64,000 nucleotides of DNA, taken from Lolium rigidum. Its lineage: Eukaryota; Streptophyta; Magnoliopsida; Poales; Poaceae. The stretch lies in assembly GCF_022539505.1 (NCBI RefSeq), contig NC_061514.1, positions 249,290,124-249,354,123 on the forward strand, in the 5' to 3' direction. The notes under the pieces are model-generated. The model made no database searches and was not told where the DNA came from. It was given only the letters and a program-made list of their open reading frames with translations. The first letter of the stretch is position 1, and each line of letters begins with the position of its first letter. Position numbers and translations under genes: made by a program. This document shows positions 1-11,894 of the stretch, piece by piece.

Positions 1-549
1 TTTAGGCATAGATGCATGCTGGATAGCGGTCTATGTACTTTGTCGTAATGCCCAATTAAATCTCACAATATTCATCATATCATGTATGTGCATTGTTATG
101 CTCTCTTTATTTGTCAATTGCCCGACCGTAATTTGTTCACCCAACATGCTATTTATCTTATAGGAGAGACACCTCTAGTGAACCGTGGACCCCGGTCCAT
201 TCTTTTACATTGAATACAATCTACTGCAATACTTGTTCTCATCGTTCTCTGCAAACAATCATCATCCACACTATACATCTAATCCTTTGTTACAGCAAGC
301 CGGTGAGATTGACAACCTCACCTTGTTTCGTTGGGGCAAAGTACTTTGGTTGTGTTGTGCAGGTTCCACGTTGGCGCCGGAATCCCTGGTGTTGCGCCGC
401 ACTACATCCCGCCGCCATCAACCTTCGACGTGCTTCTTGACTCCTACTCGTTCGATAAACCTTGGTTTCTTACTGAGGGAAACTTGCTGCTGTACGCATC
501 ACACCTTCCACTTGGGGTTCCCAACGGGCGTGTGCTTTACGCGTCATCA
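1..549 (+). mobile_element. Athila-type gypsy LTR, 3' part, cut by window edge
   Basis: This is the right part of an LTR that recurs at 2453-3750, 8235-10335, 15588-17190 and 22737-24338. It ends in the family terminus GCGTCATCA at 549. No Asp-tRNA primer site follows, so it is either a solo LTR or a 3' LTR in plus orientation; 550-554 (CTTAC) would be the target duplication. The left part lies outside the window. The short ORFs inside are not genes. Confidence 0.8.
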
Positions 550-778
550 CTTACCTGAGCTGCCTGAACCACGGCAGATCCGAATCCACCTTAGCTATCT
601 AGCTAGAAATACAACCTTTGCAGAAAGAGGATTTGCAGTACGGGGAGGCTGACATTGGGGACCCATGAGCCAGCAGCGTCGTCAACGTTTTAAAGGCAGT
701 AGGAGATCGAAACAAAAAAAATAAGCCAAAAATCAGTTGGTAAACAAAATCCAAGAAATGAAACTTTTACCTTTCTGA

Positions 779-2125
779 GAGGATGGCATGCGGGACCCAT
801 GAGGCAGCAGCATCCTCAACTATTCCAAGGCGGCAGGGGATCAAAATAAAAATAGGAAATAGCCAGAAATTAATTAGGGTCAAAAATAAATCTATCAAAG
901 GAAACCTTTATTCTTCATAGAGGATGACATGTGGGACCGACCTGCCAGCTGCGTCGTCATGGTTTCAAAGGGGGCAGGGGATCAAAAGAAAAAGGCAAAT
1001 AGCCAAAAATTAGGGGTAAAACATAAATCCAACAAAGGAAACTTTTATTGTTCATAGAGGATGACATGCGGGACCCATGACCCAGCAGCTTCCTCAACGT
1101 TTCAAAGTCGGCATGAGATTGAAAGAAAAAGGCAAGTGACAAAATATCAGGAGCCAAAGATAATCCAAGAAAAAACATTATTGTACATAGAGGATGACAT
1201 GCGGGTCCCAATTAGCAGCAGCGGTCTCAACGTTTCAAATGCGGCTTGAGATCAAAAGAAAAAGAAAGTTGATTGTACATAGAGGATGACATGCGGGTCC
1301 CATGAGTCAGCAGCTTACTCAACGTTTCCAAGGCGGCAGGGGATCAAAAGAAAAAGGAAATAGCCAAAAATCAGAGGGTGAAAAAAACCCCAAGAAAATA
1401 AACTTTTATAGCACATAGAGGATGACATGCGGGTCCCATGAGCCAGCAGGGTCCTCAACGTTTCAAACGTGGCATGAGATCGAAAGAAAAATGCAAGTGA
1501 CCAAATATTAGGAGCCAAAAATAATTCAAGAAAAGAAACTTGATTGTACATAGAGGATGACATGCGGGTCCCATTTAGCAGCAGCGGTATCACCGTTTGA
1601 GAGGCTGCACGGGATCGAAAGAAAAAGGCAAGTGACCAAATATGAGGTTCCAAAAAAAATCCTATAAAAGAAAGTTTTATAGTACATAGAGGATGACATG
1701 CGGGTCCCATTTAGCAGCAGCAGTCTCACCGTTTGAGAGGCGGCAGGGGATCGCAAGAAAAAGGTAAGTGACCAAATATGAGGTGCCAAAAAAATCCAAG
1801 AAAAGAAAGTTTTATAGTACATAGAGGATGACATGCGGGTCCCATTTAGCAGCAGCGGTATCACCGTTTGAGAGGCGGCAGGGGATCGAAAGAAAAAGGC
1901 AAGTGACCAAATTTGAGGTGCCAAAAAAAACTCCAAGAAAAGAAAGTTGATTGCTCATAGAGGATGACATGCGGGTCCCAATTAGCAGCAGCGGTCTCAA
2001 CGTTTCCAAGGCGGCAAGGGATCAAAAGAAACAGGAAGTAGCCAGAAATCAGGGGGTCAAAAAAATCCAAGAATAGAAAGAATTTTGGTTCATAGAGGAT
2101 GACATGCGGGACCCATGACCCTGCA
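779..2125. repeat. CACTA right-arm subterminal repeat array
   Basis: About eleven units, spaced roughly 90-140 bp, share GAGGATGACATGCGGG followed by a GGGTCCCAT or GGGACCCAT motif, a GCAGCAG patch, an AACGTTT-like patch and A-rich spacers. The same array is at 12549-14660. Such subterminal repeats in CACTA elements are known transposase-binding regions; that role is inferred here. Confidence 0.8.
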
Positions 2126-2436
2126 TCGTAAACGGCTCGATCGGAGAACGTTGAACGAGATGGCGCGATCGAGAAAAAAACAATGCCAGAGAGGCTGCCA
2201 TCTGGGCCCTACATCCCTCGGCGGTGCGGATTTGCGTTGACTCGGCCGGCGAACCCGAGATTTCGAGATGCACCACGTCCCGGGACACCATACGCGACGT
2301 TTTGGCCGTTTTCGTCGGGCTAGGTGGCCTCAAAAACGAGAAAAAAACGTTTTGACATGCACAACGGAGAGACACAAAATCGCCGGCCATGGTGCACCAG
2401 CAACCACGGCGCGACTTCAACTTCGTCGGCCATGGC

Positions 2437-2452
2437 AACTTTTCTTGTAGTG
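2437..2452 (-). repeat. CACTA terminal inverted repeat (right end)
   Basis: Read on the minus strand it is CACTACAAGAAAAGTT, identical over 16 bases to the left ends at 11570 and 15022. Confidence 0.85.
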
Positions 2453-3750
2453 CCCACCCCTGGCCGCGCCGCCATATGGGGTGGGCCCCTCGGGCGTCCC
2501 CCGACTCTGCCCCTTCGCCTATATAACCCTTCCGTCGCGAAAACCCTAGTACCGAGAGCCACGATACGAGAAAAGTTACTGAGACGCCGCCGCCGACTAC
2601 CCCATCTCGGGGGGTTCTGATGATCGCCTCCGGCACCCTGCCGGAGCGGGGAATCATCACCGGAGGGCTCTACATCACCATGCCCGCCTCCGGACTGATG
2701 CGTGAGTAGTTCATCCTTGGACTATGGGTCCATAGCAGTAGCTAGATGGTTGTCTTCTCCTCTTGTGCTATCATGTTTAGATCTTGTGAGCTGCCTATCA
2801 TGATCAAGATCATCTATTTGTAATGCTACATGTTGTGTTTGTTGGGATCCGATGAATATGGAATACTATGTCAAGTTGATTATCGATCTATCATATATGT
2901 GTTGTTTATGATCTTGCATGCTCTCCGTTGCTAGTAGAGGCTCTGGCCAAGTTGATACTTGTAAATCCAAGAGGGAGTATTTATGCTAGATAGTGGGTTC
3001 ATGCCTCCATTGAATCTGGGATAGTGACAGAAAGTTCTAAGGTTGTGGATGTGCTGTTGCCACTAGGGATAAAACATCAATGCTTTGTCTAAGGATATTT
3101 GTATTGTTTACATTACGCACGGTACTTAATGCAATTGTCCGTTGTTTGCAACTTAATACTGGAAGGGGTGCGGATGCTAACCCGAAGGTGGACTTTTTAG
3201 GCATAGATGCATGTCTGGATAGCGGTCTATGTTCTTTGTCGTAATGCCCTAAGTAAATCTCATAGTAGTCATCATGATATGTATGTGCATTGTTATGCCC
3301 TCTCTATTTGTCAATTGCCCAACTGTAATTTGTTCACCCAACATGTTATTTATCTTATTGGAGAGACACCACTAGTGAACTGTGGACCCCGGTCCATTCT
3401 TTTATATCTGAAATACAACCTACTGCAATCATTGTTCTCTGTTGTTCTTTGAAAGCAAACATCATTCTCCACACCATACGTTTAATCCTTTGTTTACAGC
3501 AAGCCGATGAGATTGACAACCTCACTGTTAAGTTGGGGCAAAGTATTTTGATTGTGTTGTGCAGGTTCCACGTTGGCGCCGGAATCCCTGGTGTTGCGCC
3601 GCACTACACTCCTTCACCAACAACCTTCACGTGGCCTTCATCTCCTACTAGTTCGATAACCTTGGTTTCTTACTGAGGGAAAACTTGCTGCTGTACGCAT
3701 CACACCTTCCTCTTGGGGTTCCCAACGGACGTGTGCTTCACGCGTCATCA
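2453..3750 (+). mobile_element. Athila-type gypsy LTR, interrupted by the CACTA
   Basis: Plus-orientation LTR of the same family as 1-549. It includes the GC-rich promoter region, a TATA box and the TCATCA terminus at 3750. The first part of the LTR is missing from its left side, where the CACTA lies. Its right end abuts an integrase reading frame, with GTTTA (3751-3755) as the likely target duplication. It was therefore inserted into the Tekay-type pol gene. Confidence 0.8.
2520..2526 (+). promoter_or_regulatory. LTR TATA box
   Basis: TATATAA lies in the GC-rich LTR promoter region, followed by a short C-rich stretch. The position fits the U3/R boundary of this LTR family. The downstream start site is inferred. 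Confidence 0.5.
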
Positions 3751-4618
3751 GTTTACATCAGCTTTCTGGAAGCAACTTCATGAAGCTTTAGGATCCAAAT
3801 TGGATTATAGCACAGCTTATCACCCTCAGACGGGAGGACAAACGGAGAGGACGAACCAGATACTGGAAGATATGCTTAGGGCTTGTGCCCTAGACTTCGG
3901 AGGATCATGGGAGGAACACTTACCACTAGCAGACTTTCCTACAACAATAGCTATCAAAGAAGCATCAAGATGGCACCGTTTGAAGCTCTGTATGGAAGGA
4001 AGTGTAGGTCACCTATCTGTTGGTTCGAGGCAGGATCAAGTAAGGAGTTTGATCCAGATTATGTGAAGGAGAAGCAACAGATAATTGATGTGATAAGGGA
4101 CAGACTCAAGATAGCCCAAAGCGGATAGAAGAGTTATGCAGACCAAAAGAGAAGGACATGGGAACCAAAAGTCGGAGACATGGTTTATCTTAAGGTAAGT
4201 CCGATGAAAGGTCTCCAGAGATTCGGAGTCAAGGGGAAGCTTAGCCCTAGATACATCGGACCTTTTAAGATATTGAGTCAGAACCGAGGATTAGCTTTTG
4301 AATTGGATCTACCAGGAAGATTAGCTCAGGTACACAATGTGTTTCATGTGTCGCAACTCAGAAAAAGTCTAAAGACACCAGATGAGCCAGTAGCTCATGA
4401 CAAGTTAGATCTTCAGCCAGACTTGAATTACATTGAAAAGCCAGCCAAGATTCTCGAGGAGAACTGGAAACAACTCAGGAATAGAGCTATTAAGTATTGC
4501 AAGATACAATGGAAACATCATCCTGAGAGAAGCCACCTGGGAAAAAGAGGAGGATTTGAGGAAGTCATACCCAGAACTGTTCAGGTATTACAACCACAAC
4601 TTCGGGACGAAGTTTTCT
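3751..4618 (+). pseudogene. Ty3/gypsy (Tekay-type) pol 3' end: integrase and chromodomain remnant
   Basis: The translation begins inside the integrase core (FTSAFWKQLHEALGSKLDYS, then AYHPQTGGQTERTNQ with the catalytic Glu). It continues through the integrase C-terminal region (APFEALYGRKCRSPI, VGDMVYLKVSPMKG, KLSPRYIGPFKI, VHNVFHVSQL) to a chromodomain-like tail (ILEENWKQLRNRAIKYCKIQW). The N-terminal zinc finger and the Asp-Arg-Gly motif are absent because the LTR ending at 3750 was inserted there. Reading needs a frameshift near 3940, crosses a stop near 4126-4128, and needs another shift near 4530. In life it would have encoded the integrase that inserts the element's cDNA. Clearly dead. 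The chromodomain tail and the LTR start place it in the Tekay-like chromovirus group. Confidence 0.88.
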
Positions 4619-4632
4619 TTAAGGGGGAAAGG
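4619..4632 (+). other. Polypurine tract of Tekay-type element
   Basis: A purine run (TTAAGGGGGAAAGG context) lies directly upstream of the LTR start at 4634. This is the normal position for the plus-strand primer of reverse transcription. Confidence 0.75.
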
Positions 4633-4633
4633 C

Positions 4634-7600
4634 TGTAATATCCCAGGTTTAGAGACGATCGAGAGGTAGAAATTAGAAAGGGATGTGCATTGCATCGTAA
4701 AATCTGGGGAAATTTCACGCTTTTAAAGAAAAACTGCATCGAAGGGGGACAAGTTTCTCTCTCGACACCATATAGGGTTTGGGTTTCGAGAGTGCGATAA
4801 ACTTGGACCTCAATTAACTCAATTAGGGTTTTCGAGAAGAAAGGGGAACAAATTACAACTCAACTTAAGTTGTATGATTGAATTGTAACATGTTGTGTTT
4901 GAATTTCAAAATTCAAACATTATTTATGAATAATACAATCCAGTTATGGATAATTCAATAAATAATTAAGTAAATGAGAAATTGAAACAATAGAAATGAT
5001 AAGAAAAGCTCATTAGAGAAAACATTGAGCTTTATTGATTATCACACAATATACATTGTCATTTACAATATTCCAATTGGACTATGAATATTACAATACA
5101 TTACAGAAATTGAATAAATGGAAAATAGAAAATGAAAATTACAAAGATATGCAATTGGCTAAACTACTAGCTAAAGTCTTCAAGAACTTCTTGATCACCA
5201 CTTGAATAATCATCACTTGATCATCTCATCAATCCCTGGAAAGTAAAACAACAAAGATGAACAAGAATTAGGCCAAGTGGCAAAGCCACTTGGTAGGTTA
5301 GTGTAGAAATGAGAAAATGGAGAGGATAATCTCAACTCTGCCGAGCTGAGCATGCCAAAGCCCAAGTTCCAAGCCCCACACACACAGGCAGCTCACAAGG
5401 CTGTGTGCATGCACACCAGCACACACAGCCAGAGGAGTCACGAAAATGGTGCCAGGCACTGCTGTCGACCAAGAGAGCAAGGAGAGAGCCATATATAACC
5501 TTTTTCAAGCTCAACCCTAGAAGCTCATCGATAGAGTTTCCAAGGGTAAGAATAGAAAGAACAAGAAGAACAATCATAGCTGTTCAACCTCTCCCAAAAC
5601 CAATAGAAATCAATCAGGCCAAGCCAGCAGGAGGAGCAGGGAAAGCCTTGATCAATTTCCTGAAGCAAAACCTCTACACCAACACCATTTTCTAGGAGAT
5701 GGAGTGAGGTATACCATAATCATGAACAAACCAGATGGTTTTGTTCACCATATGCACAACCATGTATACACAGATACACAAAAGGGTGGAATAATCCAGT
5801 ATTGATCATCACTTGGTCATAGACCAAGAGTAACCTGATGGAAATGGCAAAAATCAGGGATCAATCAAAGCCTATGACCATGGTTATGCCAACCAGACAA
5901 GTGGTAGCATATTTCCAAATGGAAATAGGAAGAAAACCATCCCAGACATTTACCTAGATACACCAGACTACTCTAGCCCATTTAAAACCATCAGATATGC
6001 AGAAATATATGTTTTCTGCAAGTATTTTCAACATCAACCAGCAAGCATTCACACAACCACAACAAGCCACAGAGAGGGGAAGCTACCCTTGGACAGCATC
6101 AGGATATTGTCAGGGCCACCTCAAACCCACAAACCCACACATCAAGCCACTGCATCATTACCCAGAGGGTTCAGAGTGAGCTAGGGTCCCCAACAAATTG
6201 TTGGCATCCCTCTAGCTCAAGGCAATCAATTAAAAGAATCATCACTGTATCACAGTTCATCCCATTTATCCATTTAATCAAGCCAAGCTAGACAGATAAT
6301 TGAAATACACAAGCAACCAATGGTGTAGACACTTGCAAATGATCCAGAGGATCACTGCAAGCATCAACAGATACTTGATCAAGAAAAAGCTTGCACAACA
6401 CAAGATATAGTGCTACACAGATACAAGGATAAGAACCAGACAGGCACAAACAATAGGTTACCAAGCAAGCAACAAGCAGCGGATGATCTTATGATCATCA
6501 GAGCTTGCTAGAGCATGCTAGGGCATGCTAGAGTCAATCCTAGCATCAATACATGGACCAGTTAATGAAATAGCCACAATTAAGCAACAATTGCATCACA
6601 GATAATCATACAAACAATTTTATAATTGTATCCAGAAGCACATCAGCAAGGAAATGATGTAGCTAGATAACAGACAAGCCTAGTAGACCCGTGGCGGCGC
6701 AGCGGCACAGACCAGCCATGGCAGCGCCAAGCCGCGGCCAGGCCAGGCGTCGCCGAGCGCAGAGGCTCCAGCAACACCACGGCAAGGGCGCAGCAGCACC
6801 ACAATGACCAGGGGCGCCGGCGAGAGACGGATCGATGGCGGATCCGTGCGGGCCGTGTCGCAGAAAGGTTGGGAGCGAACAGACACGGCGACGAATCACA
6901 GATCGACGCGAACCATGAGGTGCACCATCGAACGATGGTTCATCAGCGCACCATCTCGTCGCCGGAGGTGGCCGGAAACGGCCTGGATAAAGCGGTGACG
7001 GCGGGGGCGACGGCGGATCGCCAGGGGGCGTGCGGTAGAGCTAGGGTTAGGAGAGGAGAAGGACGATGCGAGCGACTGGGTCGGTTGGACTGAGCCCAGT
7101 GGGCTGGTCCAACCTAACCAGCTCGGCTGCCTGACAGGTGGGCCCGAGGGGAATTTTGGACATTTAAAAAATGCCAATTTAAGTGAATCTTTCCAGAATT
7201 TCTAAAAAAATAAATATAGCTCTAAAAAAATATGAAAACCACTCAGCATAAAATTCTCTATCATAATAAAATATGAAATGGAATTTTTGAGACAAATGAA
7301 ATTAAGTCACAATTTAATGAATATTATAATCACTAAAAATCACACCTCATATTTTTAATAATGAAAATAAGTCCATAAATGCATTTGGATTTTAAAAACA
7401 CCTTGGCAACATTCCAAGGTAGTATTTTACCTTAAACAGAGTATCCCTAAATCATTCTTAGTAAACACCTCTTACATGAAATAATAAAGCATCGGGAAGG
7501 GGGAACAAACCCTAAAAGCTGAATCATGCATAATTGCTTCTTTAACCATTTCCCTTATTGGACAATGATGCTATCTTTCAGCAACAGAGGACAAGGGTCA

Positions 7601-8234
7601 GTCCACACCATCAAACTGCAACACTTTGCAGTCTTCAGGCAAGTTCATCGCTTGCTCATGTCATTTGAGTATTTTTACCAAATTATTTGCAAAGTACTAT
7701 ACTTATCACTCTTGCATGAAAAGCAAAAGTACTACTTTCATAACTATGAATATGACTATGTGGTTGGCAATGGAACCATGGAATGTGTTGATATGGTGGA
7801 GGTTCCATTGCAATGGGTTTATATCCATCTAGGATTAAACAACAAATGTCGTCCAATGATTCTTGTGCCGTAAAACTCGTGTTAACCATACTGGAGTGGG
7901 ACGGAGTAGTCAATCGTATTTCCACCTCTTGTACATCAACGGATGCGCTTACCGTAGTCACTTGAATCCTGAGGGACAAGCGGAGTGGTTGGGGAGCCTT
8001 AGTCCCCACGGTAATGCGGTCTATAATGGGTTGCATTGGCCGGCGAAGGACCATGGTTGCGACCTGGTAGTTGTCGAGGTCGGAAGATATCCAAGTGATA
8101 TAGCCCGGCGAGGACCCAAGGTCGGATTTGCAACAAAGGGTGGGTGTGCGAGGTAGCGGAGGAATATGATTGGCTAAGACCTTATACCGGGCCTCACACC
8201 AAAGGAAGTGTGGACGGGAAAGCTGCCCGGTTGG
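4634..8234 (+). mobile_element. Tekay-type gypsy 3' LTR, first part
   Basis: The LTR begins TGTAATATCCCAGG right after the polypurine tract. It is AT-rich with a GC-rich patch at about 6660-7100 and has no convincing gene; the ORFs in it are short and unrelated to one another. It is split by the solo LTR at 8235-10335 and resumes at 10336. The TGTAAYAYCCC start is typical of Tekay-like chromovirus LTRs. Confidence 0.7.
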
Positions 8235-10335
8235 TGATGCATGCAGTTGACACACGTCCGTTGGGAACCCCAAGAGGAAGGTGTGATGCGTACAGTAGCA
8301 AGTTTTCCCTCAGAAAGAAACCAAGGTTTATCGAACCAGTAGGAGCCAAGAAGCACGTTGAAGGTTGATGGCGGCGGAGTGTAGTGCGGCGCAACACCAG
8401 GGATTCCGGCGCCAACGTGGAACCTGCACAACACAATCAAAGTACTTTGCCCCAACGTGACAGTGAGGTTGTCAATCTCACCGGCTTGCTGTAACAAAGG
8501 ATTAAACGTATTGTGTGGAAGATGATGATTGTTTGCAAAGAACAGTAAAGAACAATTGTAGTAGATTGTATTTCAGATGTAAAGAATTGGACCGGGGTCC
8601 ACAGTTCACTAGTGGTGTCTCTCCCATAAGATAGCAGATGTTGGGTGAACAAATTACAGTTGGGCAATTGACAAATAAAGAAGGCATAACAATGCAGGGA
8701 GGCATGGAGAGAGGAAGAACCCAAACCGAACATGCCTTAACGAGATCATGGGACTTCTTTTAGCGGAACATGATGGGAATTTTCTGTGATGCAAAGGAAG
8801 ATAGCCTACGTAACCTACGAATATGCTTAGGACGATGTCTGGGTGTGTTTCGTTTCAGCGCGTTGAAGAGGATAAGAGGACTATCGGAGGAGCATTGGCC
8901 GGTAACACGGCAGTGTAGCTTTCTGTGCGTCTGCCACCTAGGTTGCAGGTAGGAGGTTTGTTTCTTTTGGTAGTGTCATCGATTGTGGTTTGTTTAAATA
9001 GCGAAGCCTAATCAAGTTGGAAATTCTTGCCTTTATTAAATCGAGTCGGAAAGTGGTCGACTGATCTTTCCCTTTGTAAACCGAACCAGTTTGTAAAGGA
9101 TAGCGTCTTGGGCCTTCCCATGGGGATTTCCAAGAGAAGTTGGACCTAGGAAAATAATAGTTTGGCCTGTTTGTGACACCAGCCAGTCACCTATTGCAAT
9201 TTAATAGTAAAGATGACTAATATGAGATTTACTTAGGGCATTACGACGGAGTACATAGACCGCTATCCATCATGCATCTATGCCTAAAAAGTCCACCTTC
9301 GGGTTAGCATCCGCACCTCTTCTAGTATTAAGTTGCAAACAACAGACAATTGCATTAAGTATGGTGCGTAATGTAATCAACACAAATATCCTTAGACAAA
9401 GCATTGATATTTTATCCCTAGTGGCAACAGCACATCCATAACCTTAGAACTTTCTGTCATCGTCCCGCATTCAATGGAGGCATGAACCCACTATCGAGCA
9501 TAAATACTCCCTCTTGGAGTTACAAGTATCAACTTGGCCAAAGCCTCTACTAGCAACGGAGAGCATGCAAGATCATAAACAACACATATATGATAGATCA
9601 ATAATCAACTTGACATAGTATTCCATATTCATCGGATCCCAACAAACACAACATGTAGCATTACAAATAGATGATCTTGATCATGATAGGCAGCTCACAA
9701 GATCTAACATGATAGCACAATGAGGAGAAGACAACCATCTAGCTACCGCTATGGACCCATAGTCCAGGGGTGGACTACTCACACATCGATCCGGAGGCGA
9801 TCATGGCGATGAAGAGACCTCCGGGAGATGATTCCCCTCTCCGGCGGGGTGCCGGAGGCGATCTCCCGAATCCCCGAGATGGGATTGGCGGCGGCGGCGT
9901 CTCTGGAAGGTTTTCCGTATCGTCGCTCTCGGTACTGGGGTATTCACGACGAAGGCTTTAAGTAGGCGGAAGGGCAGGTCAGGAGGCGTCACGGGGGCCC
10001 CACACGCTAGGGCCGCGCGGGCCCCCTCTAGGCCACGCCGCCCTAGTGTGGCGGCGCCACGTGGCCCCACTTTGTATCTCCCTCGGTCTTCTGGAAGCTT
10101 CGTGGAAAAATATGACCCTGGGCGTTGATTTTGTCCAATTCCGAGAATATTTCCTTACTAGGATTTCTGAAACCAAAAACAGCAGAAAACAGACAATCGG
10201 CTCTTCAAGCATCTCGTCAATAGGTTAGTGCCGGAAAATGCATAATAATGACATATAATGTGTATAAAACATGTGAGTATCATCATAAAAGTAGCATGGA
10301 ACATAAGAAATTATAGATACGTTTGAGACGTATCA
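8235..10335 (-). mobile_element. Athila-type solo LTR with perfect GTTGG duplications
   Basis: A complete LTR in minus orientation runs from TGATGCATGC to ACGTATCA. It is flanked by GTTGG on both sides (8230-8234 and 10336-10340) with no internal region, the signature of LTR-LTR recombination after insertion. It disrupts the Tekay LTR: the flanks join as one continuous sequence if the solo LTR and one GTTGG are removed. The LTR carries a 0.5-kb foreign insertion at 8695-9211. Confidence 0.9.
8695..9211. other. Unidentified insertion inside the solo LTR
   Basis: Compared with the LTR copies at 3207-3300, 16020-16100 and 23160-23245, about 12 bp of LTR is replaced by about 517 bp of unrelated sequence. 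No terminal repeats, target duplication or poly-A are visible. Translations show only short open stretches with stops, and I do not recognise the origin. Confidence 0.6.
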
Positions 10336-11134
10336 GTTGGCACCATGGTTAAGATCTCTTATGGGCAAGGCAACACACCTCTGCAGAGTGTAATGAATCA
10401 TGACCTGTCACTCCCTGTTCCGGGTTTTGGAACCGCGAACGCTGCTGGAAAGGAACTCCATGAAGTTCTAGTAAACCGGTGAAGGCTGACGGACATAGTT
10501 CTTCTTAATAAAAGCAACCTTTTGAAGAAATGGTTATTAAAACATGCATTGGTATTAGACTTTCTTGTCTAGTATCGTAGCTAGTGCATTAAACACCTCT
10601 TTCCTAATATGAACTTGTTGAGTACGCTCGTACTCATACCACTCTTAAATCCCCTGCTTAGATTGTCTGAATCGACTTGAGGAGGACACCGATGGCCAAG
10701 AAGGAGTGGATGGGATCTGCTATGAAGAGCTAGACCTCTCCGAAGGTGTAGAGGGAGTGGATTACCTCATCGTCTACGGAGCCGGGGAGGGTTCCGAAGG
10801 ACAACAAGTGTAGGCTAGTAATGTAGGAGTAGTAACCGAGCAGTGTGAAACCTTTAGTACTTAGCTGCTCGAGGAGAATAAATGTATAGCCTACTAAAAC
10901 TTCTATATTGTAAGTTAAGTCGGGTTCACCTCGAACCCAGGAGTATTCCTCGCTGGACCCAGGAGGAGCTCCAATATGATGTATATATTTGGTTTGTAAT
11001 AATGTATGAATGAGTTATGGACCAGCTATGTTCTGTTGTACTACTCTGAGGGAAACAATTGCGGATTGGTACTTCGTGACTGTTATATCAATGACTGGCA
11101 TATACTACAACATGCAGTGGTATGCAAGGTCACC
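10336..11134 (+). mobile_element. Tekay-type gypsy LTR, continuation
   Basis: Continues the LTR interrupted at 8234. The joined flank reads on into a CTCTGCAGAGTGTA motif that is also found in the other Tekay-type LTR at about 52872. The exact LTR end is uncertain; related sequence stops near 11134, where an unrelated LTR fragment begins. Confidence 0.6.
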
Positions 11135-11569
11135 CCAATTATGATCTTGCATGCTCTCCGTTTCTAGTAGATGCTCTGGCCAAGTAGATGCTAGCGACTC
11201 CAAGAGGGAGTATTTATGCTCGATAGTGGGTTCATGCCTCTATTTAACCATGGGAAGTGACCTTGTTCTCTACGGTTGTAGATGTGCTGTTGCTACTAGG
11301 GAGAAAACAGCGGTGTTCTATTCAAGGGTAGTCTCATCGTTTACTTTACACACATTGCTTAAAGCGATAGTCCGTTGCTTGCAACTTAATACTGGAGGGT
11401 GTCGCGAATGCAATCCTAAAAGGTCGATTATTAGTCATAGATGCAGTTGGATTACGGCCTATGTATATTGTTGTAATGCCCGCATACTTTCATAGCATGT
11501 ATTCTGCACCAACCATTAGCGTAGAATCTCTGTTTATCAATTTCTCATATGTAATTTGTTTACCTAGCA
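11135..11569 (+). mobile_element. Diverged Athila-type LTR fragment
   Basis: It is similar to the middle of the LTR at 2920-3330 (GATCTTGCATGCTCTCCG start, GAGGGAGTATTTATGCTCGATAGTGG, cysteine-rich short ORF artefact) but clearly diverged. It begins mid-LTR at a junction with the Tekay LTR and is cut on the right by the CACTA end at 11570. Confidence 0.65.
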
Positions 11570-11585
11570 CACTACAAGAAAAGTT
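11570..11585 (+). repeat. CACTA terminal inverted repeat (left end)
   Basis: CACTACAAGAAAAGTT, the inverse of 2437-2452. Confidence 0.85.
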
Positions 11586-11894
11586 CTGATAGACAACGTC
11601 CCAAAATCGTCCGCTAAGGGGTATTTTTCGTCGCCTATGGTCCTAACCCGACGATATGGGTTCTGTTGTCGAAACTGCGTCAGGCAAAGCCCTACGACGA
11701 TTTTTTCGGTCCGTCGCGCTTGGGCGCCCTTCCGCCACGGAAAATCGGACCGTTGCAGAAGTGTTTCCGGGAGCCCGTTGACTGCCGATGTCATGCAAAC
11801 CGACACGTGGCGTACGCCGTTAACTGGCACTTAACGGCGTTAACCGGCTGAAACCCCGTGGTAGATGGTAGGCCCACACGAGGCCTGCCACGTC

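Larger units (their letters stand above)
550..2452. mobile_element. CACTA transposon, right portion with terminus
   Basis: The segment ends in AACTTTTCTTGTAGTG (2437-2452), the inverse of the CACTACAAGAAAAGTT ends at 11570 and 15022. Inside the end is a long array of direct repeats, as expected of a CACTA subterminal region. The CCC at 2453-2455 would be the 3-bp target duplication. Its left portion is missing because the LTR ending at 549 interrupts it. No transposase reading frame is visible here, so this is the non-coding right arm only. Confidence 0.8.

Noticed and set aside
957..2070. Overlapping minus-strand ORFs with repeated MSSSMYNQ and IWSLAFFFRS-type peptides
   Set aside because: They repeat with the subterminal DNA unit and have no independent coding signal; the same occurs at 13367-14543.
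779..2125. CRISPR-like pattern of direct repeats with spacers
   Set aside because: Eukaryotic context, spacers are related to one another, and the array lies beside a CACTA end.
2049..2660. 203-codon minus-strand ORF
   Set aside because: It crosses the CACTA terminus at 2452 into an LTR, so it is a chance frame over a junction.
7683..8273. 196-codon minus-strand ORF
   Set aside because: It spans the junction between the Tekay LTR and the solo LTR and has no domain.
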